Positions 1-9,100 of a DNA stretch of 17,886 nucleotides are shown piece by piece. Below the pieces are notes generated by a model. That model did not search any database. It was not told the DNA's origin and was given only the letters and a program-made list of their open reading frames with translations. The number at the start of each line of letters is the position of its first letter. The stretch's first letter is position 1. Source of the DNA: CAYLWW01 sp964387585 (GTDB taxonomy: Bacteria > Pseudomonadota > Alphaproteobacteria > Rickettsiales > Midichloriaceae); contig CAYLWW010000030.1 in assembly GCA_964387585.1 (NCBI GenBank), positions 1 through 17,886 of the forward strand, written 5' to 3'. A program made the position numbers and the translations under genes.

Positions 1-61
1 AAAACTCTTTTTAACTCAACATTATACTATACACAATCTTTCCTTATCACGAACTAGGGTA

Positions 62-540
62 CATTGATGTTTAGTCTTTAAAGAATTAGGCTAAAGCATG
101 GTATAATTTATCAAATTGAGTAATTTTATCTTTAATCCATCGTTTCATATTAGCACCAAATTTTTCTACTTGATTCAGGTTAGGTGAATATGGTGGAAGA
201 AAAATAGCCCCAGCACACCCTAAAGATTCTATTAACTCTTTCGTCTTTTGAGATTTATCAAACACAACATCACCCATAACCACAATAGTCTCAGGTTTTA
301 GTACTTTAATATTACTCCTCTAGTAATATTTCCAACTCTTTTTACCGGCTCACTTCTGCCCCCCTTTCACCAAAATCCTCTATCTTGGCAAAAGACATAT
401 CAACGCCACTTTCGTCAAAATATACAAGCTTTCAGGTGGTATTTCCTTTTTATTTTGCTTCCAATATTTACCAAGCCAATATAGCGCACTGGGAGCGCTC
501 ATATAAAAATGTTTTTCCATTTTGGATAAAATAAAATTAG
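62..540 (-). pseudogene. IS630-family transposase remnant 1 (internally deleted, frameshifted)
   Basis: Reading the minus strand from about 540, pieces of an IS630/Tc1-type DDE transposase appear in changing frames: a KEIPPESL stretch, then YFDESGVDM (first catalytic Asp region) one base out of frame, then GERG and KRVGN, then LKPETIVVM, and finally FLPPYSPNLNQVEKF and MKRWIKDKI (the final catalytic Glu region). The only long open piece is 86-283 (65 codons). Between KRVGN and LKPETIVVM the usual central part of the family is missing, so there is an internal deletion. The second-Asp motif, normally D-N-A, reads G-D-V. No intact ends are visible. It is a dead insertion sequence. The family call rests on the PPYSPxLNxxEKF signature and on a second copy at 4302-4560 that shares the same motifs. 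Confidence 0.8.
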
Positions 541-744
541 GATCATTATTTATATAAGCTATAACATATTGCTCATTGATTCTTCACTTCTTACCTAATA
601 CTTTTCTTGGTAAACAGCTACCCTCTTATTTGTATCATTTATACAGTTCACCCAGTATAGCTCTTAACAACTCTTAATTTCTGATTTATATATCGTTTTT
701 TTTCTTTTAAGAATATTTTTTAAGTTCTAGATTATTTGTAGTTT

Positions 745-1311
745 TTATTTTTTATTTTGAAGTTCCTTATTTTGAATTTTATCAAAAGCTTCATCTATAC
801 TTTTTACCACAGAATAATTATTCAAGACTTCAGAATTAACAAATTTAGCACTTATTAATTCATTTATAAGTGTTAATAACATAGTCCAGTAATTGTTAAT
901 GTTAACAATTATTATTTCTTTATTATGCGTACCTAAATTTTTTAAAGTTAGTACCTCAAATAATTCATCTAATGTTCCTAAGCCGCCAGGTAATATTATA
1001 AATATATCTGATCTTTCTATCATTACTTGCTTACGTTCATACATTGAAGAAACGAAAATAGTTTCATCCATTTCTTTATTAAGTGATTCATTTTTATCTA
1101 AGATTTCAACTTCTAATGGGAAAATTCCTGTGACTTTAGCGCCATGTAAAGAAGCAGCACGTGCTACTATTCCCATCATGCCTTTAGCACCGCCACCATA
1201 GATTAAATTAAATTGATTTTTACCTATTAATTTGCCGCAAGTATCAGCTACTGTAATATAAATTTGATCTATATTATCACTAGCTCCACAGAATACGCAT
1301 ATATTCTTCAT
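745..1311 (-). CDS. LOG-family protein (TIGR00730), putative nucleoside 5'-monophosphate phosphoribohydrolase
   Basis: A 188-residue cytosolic protein of the LOG (Lonely Guy) family, once annotated as lysine decarboxylase. Visible signatures are the N-terminal Rossmann strand KNICVFCGAS, YGGG at residues 38-41 followed by KGMMG, MYERK at 90-94, and the family hallmark PGGLGTLDE at 108-116. Characterised members split cytokinin riboside 5'-monophosphates, or AMP, into free base and ribose 5-phosphate; the substrate in this organism is not shown by the sequence. Length is usual for the short bacterial form. The gene diverges from psd across 82 bases, so both promoters must lie there. Its 3' end faces the IS630 remnant. 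The C-terminal tail is Lys/Gln-rich and poorly conserved in kind. Confidence 0.88.
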   Translation of the reverse strand: MKNICVFCGASDNIDQIYITVADTCGKLIGKNQFNLIYGGGAKGMMGIVARAASLHGAKVTGIFPLEVEILDKNESLNKEMDETIFVSSMYERKQVMIERSDIFIILPGGLGTLDELFEVLTLKNLGTHNKEIIIVNINNYWTMLLTLINELISAKFVNSEVLNNYSVVKSIDEAFDKIQNKELQNKK

Positions 1312-1393
1312 AATTTGTTATTAAAATAATCTTTATCAAATAAACACTTAATGTTATATTAGCCACTATCTAAAACTTGTATACAAAAAAATA

Positions 1394-2101
1394 ATGTTTC
1401 AAAATATTAAAGATTATATTCCAGGAATTCATAAAGACGGTTATTTAATAATTCTATTTTTTATTGCAATAACCTTCATATTATTTGCATTTTCAGAGAC
1501 GTTAGGGTACTTAGGGATACTAGCAACGATTTGGTGTGTTTTCTTTTTCCGAGATCCCGATAAAGTAGTGCCATTAGGGGATGAATTAGTGGTAAGTCCT
1601 GCAGATGGAATAGTGCAGAGTATAACTCAAGCTTTACCTCCTAAAGAATTGATGATGGAAGAGCAAAATATGACTCGCGTAAGCATATTTCTAAGTGTTT
1701 TTGATGTGCATGTAAATAGAATACCAGTGAGTGGTAAGGTAAATGCTATGTACTATAACCCGGGCAAATTTTTTAACGCTAGCTTAGATAAAGCAAGTGA
1801 AGATAATGAAAGACAATCTATACTTATAGAAACAGATTATAACAATAAATCAATAGCAGTAGTGCAAATAGCAGGGTTAATAGCTAGACGGATAGTATGT
1901 AATTTACACCCTGAACAAAATGTAACTTCAGGAAAAAGATTTGGTATTATAAAATTTGGAAGCAGAGTTGATTTATATTTACCAACTGAAGTAAAAGTTA
2001 ATGTATTGGTAGGTCAAAGAGTTATAGGAGGAGAAACCATAATATCAGATTTGAGCGACAATAATAATGAGAAAAAACCTCTTATTGGTGAAGTTAGGTA
2101 A
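1394..2101 (+). CDS. psd: Phosphatidylserine decarboxylase proenzyme (short form)
   Basis: A 235-residue inner-membrane enzyme that converts phosphatidylserine to phosphatidylethanolamine. The N-terminus has a hydrophobic double segment (about residues 17-50), then FFRDPDK, SPADG at 68-72, DVHVNRIP at 104-111 and FGIIKFGSRVD at 183-193. Family knowledge: the proenzyme cuts itself between Gly189 and Ser190 of the GS motif; Ser190 becomes the pyruvoyl cofactor. D71 and H106 fit the charge-relay residues of the family. The length matches the short archaetidylserine/rickettsial type rather than the ~300-residue E. coli form. In many alphaproteobacteria pssA follows directly; here no pssA follows within the window. 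A long hairpin downstream probably ends the transcript. Confidence 0.95.
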   Translation: MFQNIKDYIPGIHKDGYLIILFFIAITFILFAFSETLGYLGILATIWCVFFFRDPDKVVPLGDELVVSPADGIVQSITQALPPKELMMEEQNMTRVSIFLSVFDVHVNRIPVSGKVNAMYYNPGKFFNASLDKASEDNERQSILIETDYNNKSIAVVQIAGLIARRIVCNLHPEQNVTSGKRFGIIKFGSRVDLYLPTEVKVNVLVGQRVIGGETIISDLSDNNNEKKPLIGEVR

Positions 2102-2144
2102 TTAGTACATTATAGTACTTCTTCTTTGCAGTTCTTTTAATCAG

Positions 2145-2191
2145 AGAATAATAACTCTAAACATAACATTGTTGTTTAGAGTTATTATTCT
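2145..2191. terminator. Long perfect hairpin after psd
   Basis: Perfect 18-base inverted arms (2145-2162 and 2174-2191; arm AGAATAATAACTCTAAAC) with an 11-base loop. The arms are A/T-dominated and there is no clean T-run after them, so it may act as a transcript-end or mRNA-stabilising stem rather than a classic Rho-independent terminator. It sits 43 bases past the psd stop. Confidence 0.55.
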
Positions 2192-2581
2192 AGCTGCTAA
2201 GTAAACTAATAGTTGCGTTTATATAAGAGGTATAGTTCTGTATTTAAAGGAGCGATTTAGAGTACCTATAATTATAATCATTAAACTAATGTGAGTAAAT
2301 TTCATATAGACTAGTTTTTTGTCGTAAGAAAATTCAATTACTCCCTGATGAAGTTAGATTTGTATTTATGAGATAAGTAAGAAAAGTTTAGGTATCAACA
2401 TAAGCTATTGAATAATAGTTTAGTTCATTTAAAAGTGGTATCATAGCTTCTAATTCTAAACCTAAAATTTATTCGCAAATTTTGATCTCCCTTGTTCTTT
2501 AGGTAAACTATATAATTGATTTTATCAACAGTTACCTGAAATAATTTTTTAAGATAAAAGCTGATACTAATTAAGTAATGG
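2192..2581. other. Gene-poor stretch between psd and tRNA-Thr
   Basis: No gene can be supported here. The minus strand is open for about 51 codons from 2580 down to a TGA at 2425-2427, including the stretch TVDKINYIVYLKNKGDQ. An overlapping frame contains LELEAMIPLLNELNYY ending at a TAA. I recognise neither. In such AT-rich DNA this could be a decayed coding sequence or chance. Confidence 0.3.
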
Positions 2582-2653
2582 TGCCGTTAGTGAGAATCGG
2601 ACTCACGACCTCTTCATTACCAATGAAGTGCACTACCACTGTGCTATAACGGC
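2582..2653 (-). tRNA. tRNA-Thr (anticodon GGT)
   Basis: A complete 72-base cloverleaf on the minus strand. The acceptor is GCCGTTA/TAACGGC, the D stem GCAC/GTGC, and the anticodon stem CTTCA/TGAAG around loop TTGGTAA (anticodon GGT, reading ACC and ACU). The variable loop is five bases, AGGTC. The T stem is GTGAG/CTCAC with loop TCCGATT. The discriminator is A and the CCA is not encoded: the next bases are CC, not CCA. It stands alone between psd and hscB. Confidence 0.96.
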
Positions 2654-2788
2654 TTTAGGCTAACATTTTTGATATCGCTAAAAAGCTATAAGATAACTAC
2701 ATCACAAAAATAATTTTGACAAGTTTTTTTACAAATTATTCAAAATAAAGCTTAACTATATCCTAAAATTCAACTCCTATATCGTTGA

Positions 2789-3445
2789 TTAAATCTGTAA
2801 CTGGGCTTCTTTAGTAATAATTTCATCGATAAATCTATTGATAAATTGTAGTTCTATATAGCCCTCAAATGCTTTATCTTTATTAGATTCATCTAATTCC
2901 CTCCCTATGTTAGCAATCAAGTTATTTGCTAATTGGGAAAATTCTGACTTAATTTTTTGACAATCGATAACAGTATTAGCTAAGTCTAACTTTTCTCTCC
3001 AAGATAAGGCCTCCATAAGTAAATTTTGATAACTCAATTTATTTATCAAATCTTGCTTATTATTACTATAATCATATAACTTTAAAATATACTCTATTCT
3101 TTTTATGGGGGATTTCAAAGTGCTATAAGCAGCATTATATAAAGCGCTATTTTCTATCGCTGACTTTAACTCTAAAGATGAATATTGGGATTTATTACTA
3201 ACATTAACCTGAGTAATTTTATCTGGGTGCAACTGTTTCATCTTTAACAATAGTCTTTCTTCTAATAAATTTATGTCGATGTGAAAGCTAATATCAAAAC
3301 CAAATAATTCAAAGTAATTATAACCTTCTCCTATAGCTACTAACCTATAGCAACTATTGCATTTACCTAAATTATCAAATTTAGTTAGACCGTTATTATA
3401 CTTAACAAAGCAATAAGGGCATTCTAATAAGTCATTGGAATGCAT
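2789..3445 (-). CDS. hscB: Fe-S cluster co-chaperone HscB (Hsc20) with N-terminal tetracysteine motif
   Basis: A J-domain co-chaperone that brings IscU to HscA and stimulates its ATPase during iron-sulfur cluster transfer. The J domain carries HPD at residues 73-75 (LHPDKI), preceded by YNYFELFGF, and is followed by the helical C-terminal domain (NAAYSTLKSPIKRIEYIL) that binds IscU in the family. The in-frame frame extends to a TTG at 3520 (243 residues), but I chose the ATG at 3445 (218 residues) because the conserved part starts just after it and the upstream 25 residues look unlike any HscB. The extra N-terminus holds CPYC at 9-12 and CNSC at 29-32, a likely zinc-binding pair as in mitochondrial HSC20. 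hscA and fdx, the usual partners, are not adjacent. Confidence 0.88.
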   Translation of the reverse strand: MHSNDLLECPYCFVKYNNGLTKFDNLGKCNSCYRLVAIGEGYNYFELFGFDISFHIDINLLEERLLLKMKQLHPDKITQVNVSNKSQYSSLELKSAIENSALYNAAYSTLKSPIKRIEYILKLYDYSNNKQDLINKLSYQNLLMEALSWREKLDLANTVIDCQKIKSEFSQLANNLIANIGRELDESNKDKAFEGYIELQFINRFIDEIITKEAQLQI

Positions 3446-3682
3446 TTGTATTTTTGTAATTATTATTAATTGATATTTGCTGTAAGCTAAATCAAAAAAC
3501 TCAGTATAAGCTAAGAGCAAAGTTTTAATTGAAAGCCATTGGATTACTATAAACTTAAATAAGTAAAAAGATAATAAATTTTATTGAGCTAAGCGATGAA
3601 AAATTTAGATTATTTTACATATTGTATACTTATTTGTTTTTAATGAGGTATTATCATAGAATATATCTAGTAACTGAGTATG

Positions 3683-3711
3683 TTGACTATAAGATAAAAC
3701 TTTGATACGAT
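3683..3711 (+). promoter_or_regulatory. Sigma-70 promoter for rpmG
   Basis: TTGACT at 3683-3688 is followed by exactly 17 bases and then TACGAT at 3706-3711. A TGn at 3703-3705 gives an extended -10. The predicted start of transcription near 3718 leaves a leader of about 30 bases to the rpmG ATG. Confidence 0.7.
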
Positions 3712-3747
3712 CTTGCCAATAAATTATTAATAAAAAATGTAATAAAT

Positions 3748-3918
3748 ATGGCAAAAAAAAATACTACACTTATTAAGTTAGCAAGCAGTGCTGGTACCGG
3801 ATTCTTTTTAGTAAAGAAAAAAAATCCTAAAAAACTCACTAAAAAACTTTCTTTCCGTAAATATGATCCGGTAGTAAGAAAACATGTTTTGTTTGAAGAA
3901 AAAAAGTTAAGCAGTTAA
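3748..3918 (+). CDS. rpmG: Large ribosomal subunit protein bL33
   Basis: A 56-residue, strongly basic protein beginning MAKKNTTLIKLASSAGTG. It also shows FFLVKKKNPKK, KLSFRKYDP and VRKHVLFEE, all diagnostic for bL33. It belongs to the 50S subunit near the E site. The length is typical for alphaproteobacteria. This is the Cys-free, zinc-independent form: no CxxC pairs are present. It is monocistronic, with its own promoter upstream and a hairpin 45 bases downstream. It lies divergent from hscB. Confidence 0.96.
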   Translation: MAKKNTTLIKLASSAGTGFFLVKKKNPKKLTKKLSFRKYDPVVRKHVLFEEKKLSS

Positions 3919-3962
3919 CTCACTGATAAAACTATAGAAATAATTGATCTATCTAAAGTCCT

Positions 3963-3998
3963 TTAAGTTTTAAGTACCATATAGTGCTTAAAACTTAA
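3963..3998 (+). terminator. Hairpin terminator after rpmG
   Basis: Arms 3963-3977 and 3984-3998 pair over 15 positions with a single T-G wobble, around the 6-base loop CATATA. A short T-run (CTGTTTTT) follows within about 5 bases. Position and form fit a Rho-independent terminator for rpmG. Confidence 0.65.
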
Positions 3999-4301
3999 TA
4001 CTGTTTTTAGAAGAATAACCAATTTCAACTCCCTGTGTTTTCCTCCATCTATAATGTAATGTAATTAGCGTTATACCTCTTGTTCCGTGGTAATGGTGCA
4101 AATCTCTTAGCCTTTCATATCCTTTTAGAATAAACTAGAGCTTAGTTATAAGCTTAGGCAGATTGTGGAAAAAACACCCTAAGACTAGTTCTGTGTTATG
4201 ATTTTTTCCCTTTTTTATTGTAGCTGTGCAAGCTGATGAGCTTACATTAAGCTTAAATCAAGCTTAATAAATTAGTGTATAGTTAAAAAAACCTTCATCT
4301 A
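3999..4301. other. Intergenic stretch, no gene seen
   Basis: No frame with recognisable protein sequence, RNA fold or array was found between the rpmG terminator and the second IS630 remnant. It may hold the decayed 5' part of that insertion sequence, but I could not match it to the transposase N-terminus. Confidence 0.3.
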
Positions 4302-4560
4302 TGTGGAAGCAAACCAAGAAAAGCGGAAAAGAATATACCACCTGAAATCCTTGTATATCTTAACGAAAGTAGTATTGATATGTTTATTTGCTAAGATAAA
4401 GGATTTGAGTAAAAGAGTTTTTGATTAAAGAACTGAAGCCTGGGACTATTGTGGTTATAGATAATGCCATATTTTTGGTGCTAATATAAAACGATGGATT
4501 AAAGATAAAATTACTTAATTTGGCAAGTTATACGATGCCTTGGCCTATTCAAACCCCCAG
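4302..4560 (+). pseudogene. IS630-family transposase remnant 2
   Basis: A plus-strand relic of the same insertion sequence as at 62-540. Recognisable blocks, in shifting frames, are the region matching KEIPPESL (nucleotides TACCACCTGAAATCC), LIKELKPGTIVVIDNAIF with the second catalytic Asp, then directly GANIKRWIKDKIT, a stop, and a tail reading DALAYSN. The part between the second Asp motif and the GANIKRW block, including the PPYSP signature, is deleted. Remnant 1 keeps that part but lacks the block before LKP, so the copies decayed independently. The tail runs in frame into the tilS reading frame. Confidence 0.78.
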
Positions 4561-4611
4561 CTTAATTTACTATATCTAACTATTTATCATATATTTTTTT
4601 ATAAAAACATT

Positions 4612-6039
4612 ATGACAGTAATAAGGGCTGACAGTATTTATAAGCTTTTTTATGCTAAAATAGAAAGTTTATTAGCTCAAAATAAAGCCATAGAATATTC
4701 TAGCGCTCAAAATAAAGGAGAGATACCCATAGCATTAGCAGTGTCTGGAGGTGCTGATAGCATGTGCTTAGCTGCTTTGATGAAATCTTGGGCTGAGCTA
4801 CAACTCAAAACAGGCAGTAATTGTGTAGTGAAGTTATATTGTTTAATTGTCGATCACCAATTACGTAGTGACTCTACTAGCGAAGCAGAATATGTACATA
4901 ATCTCTTAAGTTCCCTAGGTTTTAATAGCAAGATCTTAACTTGGAGCGAAAAAAACGATATTGACTCAAACTTGCAGCATCATGCTAGGAATGCTCGTTA
5001 TAAACTTATTTCGCAGTTTTGTAGCGAAAATAACATAAAATTTTTATGTACCGCTCATAACTATGATGATCAAGCTGAAACAGTGTTAATGCGAATTATA
5101 AGAGGTAGCGGCATAGATGGTGTGAGCGGAATACCTGAATATGGAATAATAGATAAGAAGCTACGCTTATTACGCCCCCTTTTAATGATTAGAAGAAAAG
5201 AAATAGAAAGTTTATTAAAAGAAATTAACTGGAGTTGGGTAGAAGACCCTACAAATTCATCTGATAAATATCATCGTAATAGAATAAGAAAATTTTTGCG
5301 TAATTGTGAATCTTATGGTTTGCCTGATTATGAGCTATTAAGCCAAAGATTAGTTTTGTTAAGTAAAAATACTACTAGAGCTAAAAACTTTTTAGAAGAT
5401 CAAACGAAAATAGCCGATAGTAATGTTTGTTATCACTCTTTGTTAGGATACTCTTTATTAGATCTAGATAAATTTATAAACTTAGATGAAGAGATAGGAT
5501 TAAGACTTTTAAGGTTTATATTAATAAAAGTTAGCGGTTCGGAGTATTCTACCCGCTTAAATAGCTTAGAGTTGTTATATAATAGCTTGCTTAGTAAATA
5601 TAAGCATTATTTAAATAATGAGCCAGATACTAGTAACTTTTCTATAACTTTATCAGGATGTTTAATTAGTTTTTTGAAACGGAGTAATTATGCCATTATT
5701 ATACGTGAGCAAAAAGCAATTAAAAAAGAGTTGTTGCCATTAACAATTGAAAAATCAACAACTTGGGATAATAGATTTGATATAAACTATCCTGCTAATA
5801 TTTATAATGACGTTAACAAAAAACAATTATTTGTTGGACCTTTAAACTCAAGTTGCTGGAGCTATTTATCACAGCTAAAAAGAGAAGGAAAATTAACTCT
5901 AGAACATCAAAATTTCAAAATTAAATTACCTTACCATAAAATAATGATGACAACCCCAGTAATATTTGATGAAAATAATACTGCTGTTTATTACCCATTA
6001 TTAAAGTTAATTGACAGCAGATTTATTGCTTTTCCTTAA
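4612..6039 (+). CDS. tilS: tRNA(Ile)-lysidine synthase TilS
   Basis: This enzyme uses ATP to attach lysine to C34 of the CAU-anticodon tRNA-Ile, changing its decoding from AUG to AUA. The PP-loop motif SGGADS is at residues 45-50 (within IALAVSGGADSMCLA). It is followed by VDHQLRSDS, HHARNARYKLI, and the family block CTAHNYDDQAETVLMRIIRG with GSGIDG. The C-terminal half, with KIKLPYHK-type sequence, is the divergent substrate-binding part. The open frame extends up to a TTG at 4540, but those first 24 residues begin with the transposase tail of IS630 remnant 2. I therefore chose the ATG at 4612 (475 residues, MTVIRADSIYKLFYAK). No strong Shine-Dalgarno site is visible before it. The gene converges on the 1012-residue gene. 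Confidence 0.93.
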   Translation: MTVIRADSIYKLFYAKIESLLAQNKAIEYSSAQNKGEIPIALAVSGGADSMCLAALMKSWAELQLKTGSNCVVKLYCLIVDHQLRSDSTSEAEYVHNLLSSLGFNSKILTWSEKNDIDSNLQHHARNARYKLISQFCSENNIKFLCTAHNYDDQAETVLMRIIRGSGIDGVSGIPEYGIIDKKLRLLRPLLMIRRKEIESLLKEINWSWVEDPTNSSDKYHRNRIRKFLRNCESYGLPDYELLSQRLVLLSKNTTRAKNFLEDQTKIADSNVCYHSLLGYSLLDLDKFINLDEEIGLRLLRFILIKVSGSEYSTRLNSLELLYNSLLSKYKHYLNNEPDTSNFSITLSGCLISFLKRSNYAIIIREQKAIKKELLPLTIEKSTTWDNRFDINYPANIYNDVNKKQLFVGPLNSSCWSYLSQLKREGKLTLEHQNFKIKLPYHKIMMTTPVIFDENNTAVYYPLLKLIDSRFIAFP

Positions 6040-6057
6040 TGAGAACGCTGTAATAAC

Positions 6058-6114
6058 GTAGTACTTTAATTAAATTAGTATCTAGCAATTTATATAAAAA
6101 TTAATTAGAACTAC
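6058..6114. terminator. Possible bidirectional terminator between convergent genes
   Basis: Imperfect inverted repeat (GTAGTACTTTAATTAAATT against its partner ending GAACTAC) with a bulge and two mismatches. It lies between the tilS stop and the stop of the 1012-residue gene and touches the latter. It is A/T-rich and weak. Confidence 0.3.
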
Positions 6115-9100
6115 TATTTCCCTCCACGACCAACAGCAACACTACTACTCTTCCTTACTATTTCTCCTTCTACCGATTTATTTTCTTTATTAGCGTGCCC
6201 ACTTAACTTTTGCATAATCTCAGTAAGATCTTTTATACCTTCCTTATTTAACGGGATATCTCCCTGTTCTTTGCTTACTTTAGAAGGCTCAACCTTATCA
6301 AGCTTATTAGAAGACAGACCAATTTCAAAATCATCTTTAGATGATCCTTTAACGCTAGTATTAAGTCCTTTCTCTTGACTTTTTGGATCACTCAAAGGCT
6401 GATTTGCTTGTATATTATTACTAATTGCCTCTTCTTTCTTCGCTTCTGCTTGTTTTACACTATTATTTATAGCATTTACGTTGAGATCAGTTGGTTGATT
6501 CTCTACTTTTTCCTTCATATTAACCATTTCTATCATTATTTTCTTAGGCTCTTGCTGTCCTACATTGGTATTTTCAGCCTTTACGCTGAGATCAGTTGGT
6601 TGACTCTCTACTTTTTTACTCATATCAACATTTTGATTTTGCTTAGGCTCTTCTTTTATTGCAATTTTTTCAGTAGTAGGGTTTTTTGCATTTGGATCTA
6701 ATGACTGATTTTCTACTTTTTCTGCAGAATTTGGCTTCACATTACTTACACTATCTTTCTCCTTATCTTTATCCTGATTTGTTTGCAACTTAATTTGCTC
6801 TACCTCCTTACCCTTTTCTATAACTTCCTCAATACTTTGACTCTTTTCAAATTTTGGAGTGAGATTTTTAGCGTCATCTTTATCATCTTTTTTGAAAACA
6901 CTTTCTCTCAAATCTTTTCTTAAGTTTGAAAGACGTTCCATAAATCCATCGCCTTCACCACCACCAAATACAGCTCCTATAAAACTTGATAAACCAATAA
7001 TAGCCTCACCAATACCTTTACTTACTGCTCCAATAGTTTTAACTACCTGACTGTTCTTAATATCATCCATATAGAACAATAACCCTATCGGCGATATCAT
7101 TCCAACTATTGCAACTTTAGTCCATAATCCAACTTCAGATTGTGGCTCTTTTTTCTCATTCACCCACTCATTATAACTATCACGCAAACCAGATGCAATT
7201 GAGCGAGGGAATTTATTTCTCTTATTCTCAGTTTCTAGAACATCTTCTATTGCTTTACCCCAGCTAGCTGGATCTCCTTGTTCTTTTTGAACAGATTTTT
7301 TTAACAAATTCTCTTGTTGTTTATCACTCATCTTGCTGTAATCTGGAGTTACGCCAAACCTTCCAGTTGGGGGTAAAGCTGCTTGACCACGTAACCGTTT
7401 AGCTTCGCTTTCTATTCCTTTATTAAAGCCATCTAAATCAAACAAATCTGGCCTATAGTTACCTTCTTTATTTAAAACTCCAGAAGACTCAAGCGCTTTA
7501 TCAGCTAATTTTAAAATCTGTTTTCTAGCATCACTATTTCCTGAAAGTATAGACGTAGCTTGCCCTTGGCTCATTCCAGCATTTCTCAATATCTGCATAG
7601 AAGCAACTTCTCTAGCAGTATTAAGCGGCATATCTTTTAAACCTTTACTACTATCTGGACCTTCTTTTGACTCTCTATCAAATCTTACTTGATTATCTAC
7701 ATCTTGGATTTGACTAACCACAGAATTAGGAAGCTTTTTAGATTGTATTTCTATTTGCTTATCTATATCTCCTAAAGTTTTTTCACCTGATTGAGAATTA
7801 CTTTTCTCATCATATAATTTTTCTTCTTTTAATACAGCTTCAGCTTTCTCTAAAGCAGCGTCTCTTATCGAACGCAATTTATTATTATCACCAGTTAAAC
7901 GTCTTAAACTAACGGTCCCCACATCGCAATTTATAACTTTGTCTATAGTTTCTGCTTCTATTTTATCCTTACCTCCCATTGACTTCTCAATGATTCTTGC
8001 AGCAATAAGATATTTAGCATCATCCTTGCTTAGAGAACTTAACTTAGTTTCTGGTTTATCAAATTCTTTAATTCTCTCCGCTCTAGTTTTATCTGCATCA
8101 ACTTTCACTTCAGATTTAACTTCTTTTGGCTCTTCTTTAATATCAATTCTTACTTCACCTTGATTATTACTCTGCACCACTTCCTCTTGCTTAGGAGGTT
8201 GGTTCAGATTAGGGTTGACTTCTGCCTTTACTTCAATACGTTCTGGATTAATATCTATTCTTACATCATTAGGATTGGGGTTCACTTCTGCCTTTACTTC
8301 AACACCCTTTGGATTCATTTCTTTGTCTAACTTTTTGGCAACTTTTAGGCTTACTTTCTCTTGAATCTGCTTTTTAACTTGATTAACTAGAAATGTCTTT
8401 AACTCCTCATTTATGTCTACATCTACTTTATTGTCTTCTATGTTTTTGCTCTCTACACCTTGATTTAGTTGCGGTATTTCTGATAGTGGGTCTTCATATA
8501 CTTCTTTTTCATCTAGTCCTTTCTCTATTTCCATAGAATCATTATTAATTGAGCGAATTTCTTCACTTTCATAAAAAGGATTACCATCCTTAATAATTCG
8601 CTTTTCTATAACATTGATAGCTTCAACTAGATCGATTCCAGCAACATCTTGGTCTTTATATTTTTTGAATTCTTCTAAATCTCTATCACTCTTACCTTCT
8701 GCAACTTCTTTACTTTCTTCACCAAAGTTTATAGAATCTGCTATATATGCAACTACTTTTAATGCATTTTTTAACTCTTCTTCTGTTGTTTCAACTTCGA
8801 CAGATTTTTGTTGGTTCACATTTTCTTGATTTGCGTTAGCAGAACTTACTGTTAATTCTTCTAACTCATCTGCTAGAGCCAACATTCTAATATAAGCTCT
8901 ATTAGTTAGCTCTTGCCTTTTAGCAAGAGGAAGCGAAGAAAGTAGCGAATTTTCACTCTCTAAACTACTATCAATTAGCTCAAAATTACCTGTATCAATA
9001 GAGCTAATAATAGAGGTGAAAAATTTTTCTTGCTCTTGCTGTTGTTCTTGTTGCTTAGCCAGACCTTCTACTTTTGCTTGCTGTTGTTCTCCATTGTTTT

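Noticed and set aside
893..1201. Plus-strand open frame of 102 codons
   Set aside because: Antisense shadow of the LOG-family gene, which carries the clear PGGLGTLDE motif on the minus strand.
2654..2720. Promoter for tRNA-Thr on the minus strand (TTGTCA, later TTATCT)
   Set aside because: The spacing is 20 bases, too long for a confident sigma-70 pair, and no alternative -10 fits better.
3446..3520. 25-residue N-terminal extension of HscB from a TTG
   Set aside because: Hydrophobic and unlike HscB, with a rare start codon. The ATG at 3445 leads directly into the tetracysteine motif and J domain.
6375..8829. Four plus-strand open frames (6375-6701, 6859-7050, 7939-8163, 8614-8829)
   Set aside because: All lie opposite the 1012-residue gene. 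They mirror its low-complexity, Glu/Lys-rich codons as Ser/Leu/Phe-rich sequence and have no ribosome site or motif.
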